Assembly: GCF_022780145.1 (NCBI RefSeq)
Contig: NZ_JALEXO010000147.1
Location: forward strand, 1-7,633
DNA length: 7,633 nt
Origin: Intestinibacter sp.
GTDB taxonomy: Bacteria > Bacillota > Clostridia > Peptostreptococcales > Peptostreptococcaceae
Direction of reading: 5' to 3'
A model generated the notes under the pieces. That model worked only from the letters and a program-made list of their open reading frames with translations. It made no database searches and had not been told where the DNA came from. Every line of letters starts with the position of its first letter. Within the stretch, counting starts at the first letter, position 1. Shown here piece after piece: positions 6,364-7,633 of this stretch. The position numbers were made by a program, and so were the translations under genes.

Positions 6364-6777
6364 TTGAGTAATAAAATCAAACAGGCTGTTGAGAATTTAA
6401 AAATAAGATATAACACAAATAATCCTTTTGAAATTTGTGAACAAATGGATATTAACGTAAATCAAATAAAAACCAACCCTAGCTTTAAAGCTTTTTTTGC
6501 ATATGCTTCTGGAGATTATCCATTTATTACAATTAATTGCAATTACATGGAAAAATCTAAACAGATATTATGTGCCCACGAGCTTGGTCATATAGTTTTA
6601 GGTCATAAAGGAGTAAATAATTTCGAGGCTGAGGACTTAGATGCTGAGAGAGAAGCAAATTTATTTGCGCTTTATATGCTATTTGACGAAAGCGAATTTG
6701 ATATAAAATTTGAAAATATGTCGAACTATTTAATAAAATACACATTGGATAAAAATATAATATTGGCTAGTAAATAA
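6364..6777 (+). CDS. ImmA/IrrE-family zinc metallopeptidase
   Basis: 137 aa from the TTG start. A longer reading from the ATG at 6331 would add 11 residues. The zinc protease motif is HELGH (72-76; His72 and His76 as ligands, Glu73 as the catalytic base). EREANLFALYML (95-106) follows, in which Glu97 is the likely third ligand; this E-x-x-A-N-x-F-A pattern is diagnostic of the ImmA/IrrE family. Known members (ImmA of ICEBs1, IrrE/PprI of Deinococcus) cleave a Cro/C1-type repressor after DNA damage or another signal. The expected substrate is the repressor encoded 42 nt upstream in the same operon. It is shorter than those members, close to the bare protease domain, so the sensing part may be reduced. 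It ends before a hairpin terminator shared with the convergent gene. Confidence 0.88.
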   Translation: MSNKIKQAVENLKIRYNTNNPFEICEQMDINVNQIKTNPSFKAFFAYASGDYPFITINCNYMEKSKQILCAHELGHIVLGHKGVNNFEAEDLDAEREANLFALYMLFDESEFDIKFENMSNYLIKYTLDKNIILASK

Positions 6778-6781
6778 TCAC

Positions 6782-6814
6782 AGGGGTAGCTGCAAATTTT
6801 GTGACTACCCTTTT
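6782..6814 (+). terminator. Terminator of the repressor/protease operon
   Basis: GGGTAG (6784-6789) pairs with CTACCC (6805-6810), extended by an A-T and a G-U pair outward, followed by TTTT. It begins 5 nt past the protease stop. On the minus strand the stem is the same but lacks a following T-run, so any effect on the convergent gene is weak. Confidence 0.65.
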
Positions 6815-6823
6815 AATACTATA

Positions 6824-7456
6824 TTATAATTCAAAATCTACTATAATAGGAAAATGATCTGACATATACACATCGCCGACTTCATATGAATTCACAATTA
6901 AACCCTTATCCACAAAGCAATAATCTATTCTACTTTTACTAAATGTAGGATAATTGTCCTTTTTTAATTGTACTGAAGCATCATTGAAATTATTTATACT
7001 CAAGTTTTTTTCGTTGAAATCTCCACAGATTATATTTTTACCTTTCCCATTTATATTTTTTACAAAATCTAGTATTTCATCTATTTGCTTGAATCTCTCT
7101 ATTTTATTTAGACCAAGATGTGTATTTACTACATTCAAGCAATTATTTTCATCTGCTTTTAATTTTACGTGTGCAAGACCTCTCTGCTCTCTTTTACTCG
7201 TTAAAAATACATGATTTTTCTCTATTATTTTGTATTTAGAAAAAATGCAAATTCCGTATTTTTGTGACTCTACATTTTCAGCAAAGATACCGTTCATCCT
7301 AAGATATAGCTTCATAAATTCATACTGAGAATGTAAAACTTCCTGTAAACATATAACATCCGCTCTCTGTTTCTTTAGATACTTAACTATCTGAAACAAG
7401 GTTGTTTTCTTATTTTTATCCATAGCTCTATGTATATTGTAAGAAATTATCCTCAA
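6824..7456 (-). CDS. Endonuclease/exonuclease/phosphatase (EEP) family protein
   Basis: 210 aa from a TTG at 7456. AAGGGG (7465-7470) lies 8 nt before it. The ATG at 7462 and GTG at 7465 are in frame but sit on top of the ribosome site; they would add 2 or 3 residues. All EEP motifs are present: IISYNIHR with Asn7, DVICLQEV with Glu39, YGICIFSK, THLG with His113, CGDFNE with Asp146 and Asn148, RIDYCFVD with Asp178, and SDHFPI with Asp200 and His201. The fold hydrolyses phosphodiester or phosphomonoester bonds with a divalent metal. Members range from exonuclease III to sphingomyelinases and inositol phosphatases. No signal peptide is visible, so it should be cytoplasmic, which favours a nucleic-acid or small-phosphate substrate. 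The substrate cannot be fixed from the sequence. It is convergent with the protease gene and divergent from the next gene. Confidence 0.88.
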   Translation of the reverse strand: MRIISYNIHRAMDKNKKTTLFQIVKYLKKQRADVICLQEVLHSQYEFMKLYLRMNGIFAENVESQKYGICIFSKYKIIEKNHVFLTSKREQRGLAHVKLKADENNCLNVVNTHLGLNKIERFKQIDEILDFVKNINGKGKNIICGDFNEKNLSINNFNDASVQLKKDNYPTFSKSRIDYCFVDKGLIVNSYEVGDVYMSDHFPIIVDFEL

Positions 7457-7464
7457 TGTCATCA

Positions 7465-7470
7465 CCCCTT
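7465..7470 (-). promoter_or_regulatory. Ribosome binding site of the EEP gene
   Basis: AAGGGG on the minus strand, continuing as TGAT, close to the full anti-16S complement AAGGAGGTGAT. Spacing is 8 nt to the TTG start but only 2 nt to the ATG at 7462, which favours TTG. Confidence 0.5.
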
Positions 7471-7495
7471 ATTCTCAGATTTTTTAATTTCACCC

Positions 7496-7524
7496 TTTAA
7501 AATACCACTATTTACTAATATAAT
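7496..7524 (+). promoter_or_regulatory. Promoter of the gene at the right edge
   Basis: TTTAAA (7496-7501), 17-nt spacer, TATAAT (7519-7524). A second TATAAT follows directly at 7525-7530. The -35 matches consensus at four of six positions. The promoter for the divergent EEP gene must lie in the same AT-rich stretch, but I could not pick out boxes for it. Confidence 0.4.
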
Positions 7525-7567
7525 TATAATCAGTTAGTTAACAAATTATTAGGAGGCGAAAAATAAA

Positions 7568-7633
7568 ATGAATTTTTCAATTGACAGCGAAATAAAATCA
7601 CTTTGTCCTAATGCAACTTTAGGAATATTAACA
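7568..7633 (+). CDS. Start of a protein, possibly B3/B4 (tRNA-binding) domain family; cut by the window edge
   Basis: Only the first 22 codons are present, beginning MNFSIDSEIKSLC and ending LGILT. AGGAGG lies 9 nt before the ATG, so the start is well supported. The opening (a short strand, a helix, a Pro, then LGIL) resembles the N-terminus of stand-alone B3/B4-domain proteins related to the phenylalanyl-tRNA synthetase beta chain. That rests on few residues and is a guess. It is divergent from the EEP gene. Confidence 0.6.
   Translation, partial: MNFSIDSEIKSLCPNATLGILT

Noticed and set aside
6557..6745. Minus-strand open frame inside the protease gene
   Set aside because: The plus strand here encodes the HELGH and EREAN motifs, so the opposite frame is incidental.
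5196..6823. An intact integrative element or prophage
   Set aside because: The repressor/protease pair suggests one, but there is no integrase, excisionase, structural or conjugation gene, and I see no direct repeats that could be attachment sites. recQ and the EEP gene flank it closely.

Overview
The window is low-GC DNA. Strong AGGAGG-type ribosome sites, frequent TTG/ATG start alternatives, Lys/Asn/Ile-rich proteins, a lipobox lipoprotein and sigma-A-like promoters all point to the Bacillota, most likely a Clostridia-class anaerobe. FdhD and a RecQ with a clostridial-looking C-terminus fit that view. I cannot name the species. Coding density is high, every gap between genes is under 200 bases, and I see no tRNA, rRNA, CRISPR array, transposase or integrase.

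Left part (1-2616), all on the minus strand: an FdhD-family protein (8-826) with its own strong promoter and a palindrome at the presumed transcription start; a TPR-like lipoprotein (1007-1927) ending in a hairpin terminator; and a PaaI-type hotdog thioesterase (2119-2529). The FdhD homologue lacks the cysteine loop that carries sulfur in studied FdhD proteins.

Middle (2578-5067): recQ on the minus strand, 816 aa, with helicase core, zinc motif, winged helix, two HRDC domains and a C-terminal HTH-like extension. It is followed at once by a terminator.

Right-centre (5196-6812): the most interesting part. A Cro/C1-type repressor (5947-6321) and an ImmA/IrrE-type zinc protease (6364-6777) form a two-gene operon on the plus strand. 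Divergent from them is an unrecognised 179-aa gene (5196-5735, minus strand) that lies directly upstream of recQ. The 211-bp divergent region holds three copies of a 13-bp dyad, ACACnTnTnGTGT. One copy sits between -35 and -10 of the repressor promoter. Another covers the start site of the opposite promoter. The arrangement resembles the ImmR/ImmA switch of ICEBs1 or the DdrO/IrrE switch of Deinococcus, where proteolysis of a repressor turns genes on after DNA damage. Here there is no element machinery, and the controlled genes appear to be an unknown protein and possibly recQ.

Right end (6824-7633): an endonuclease/exonuclease/phosphatase-family protein on the minus strand, convergent with the protease gene, and the first 22 codons of a plus-strand gene that may encode a B3/B4-domain protein.
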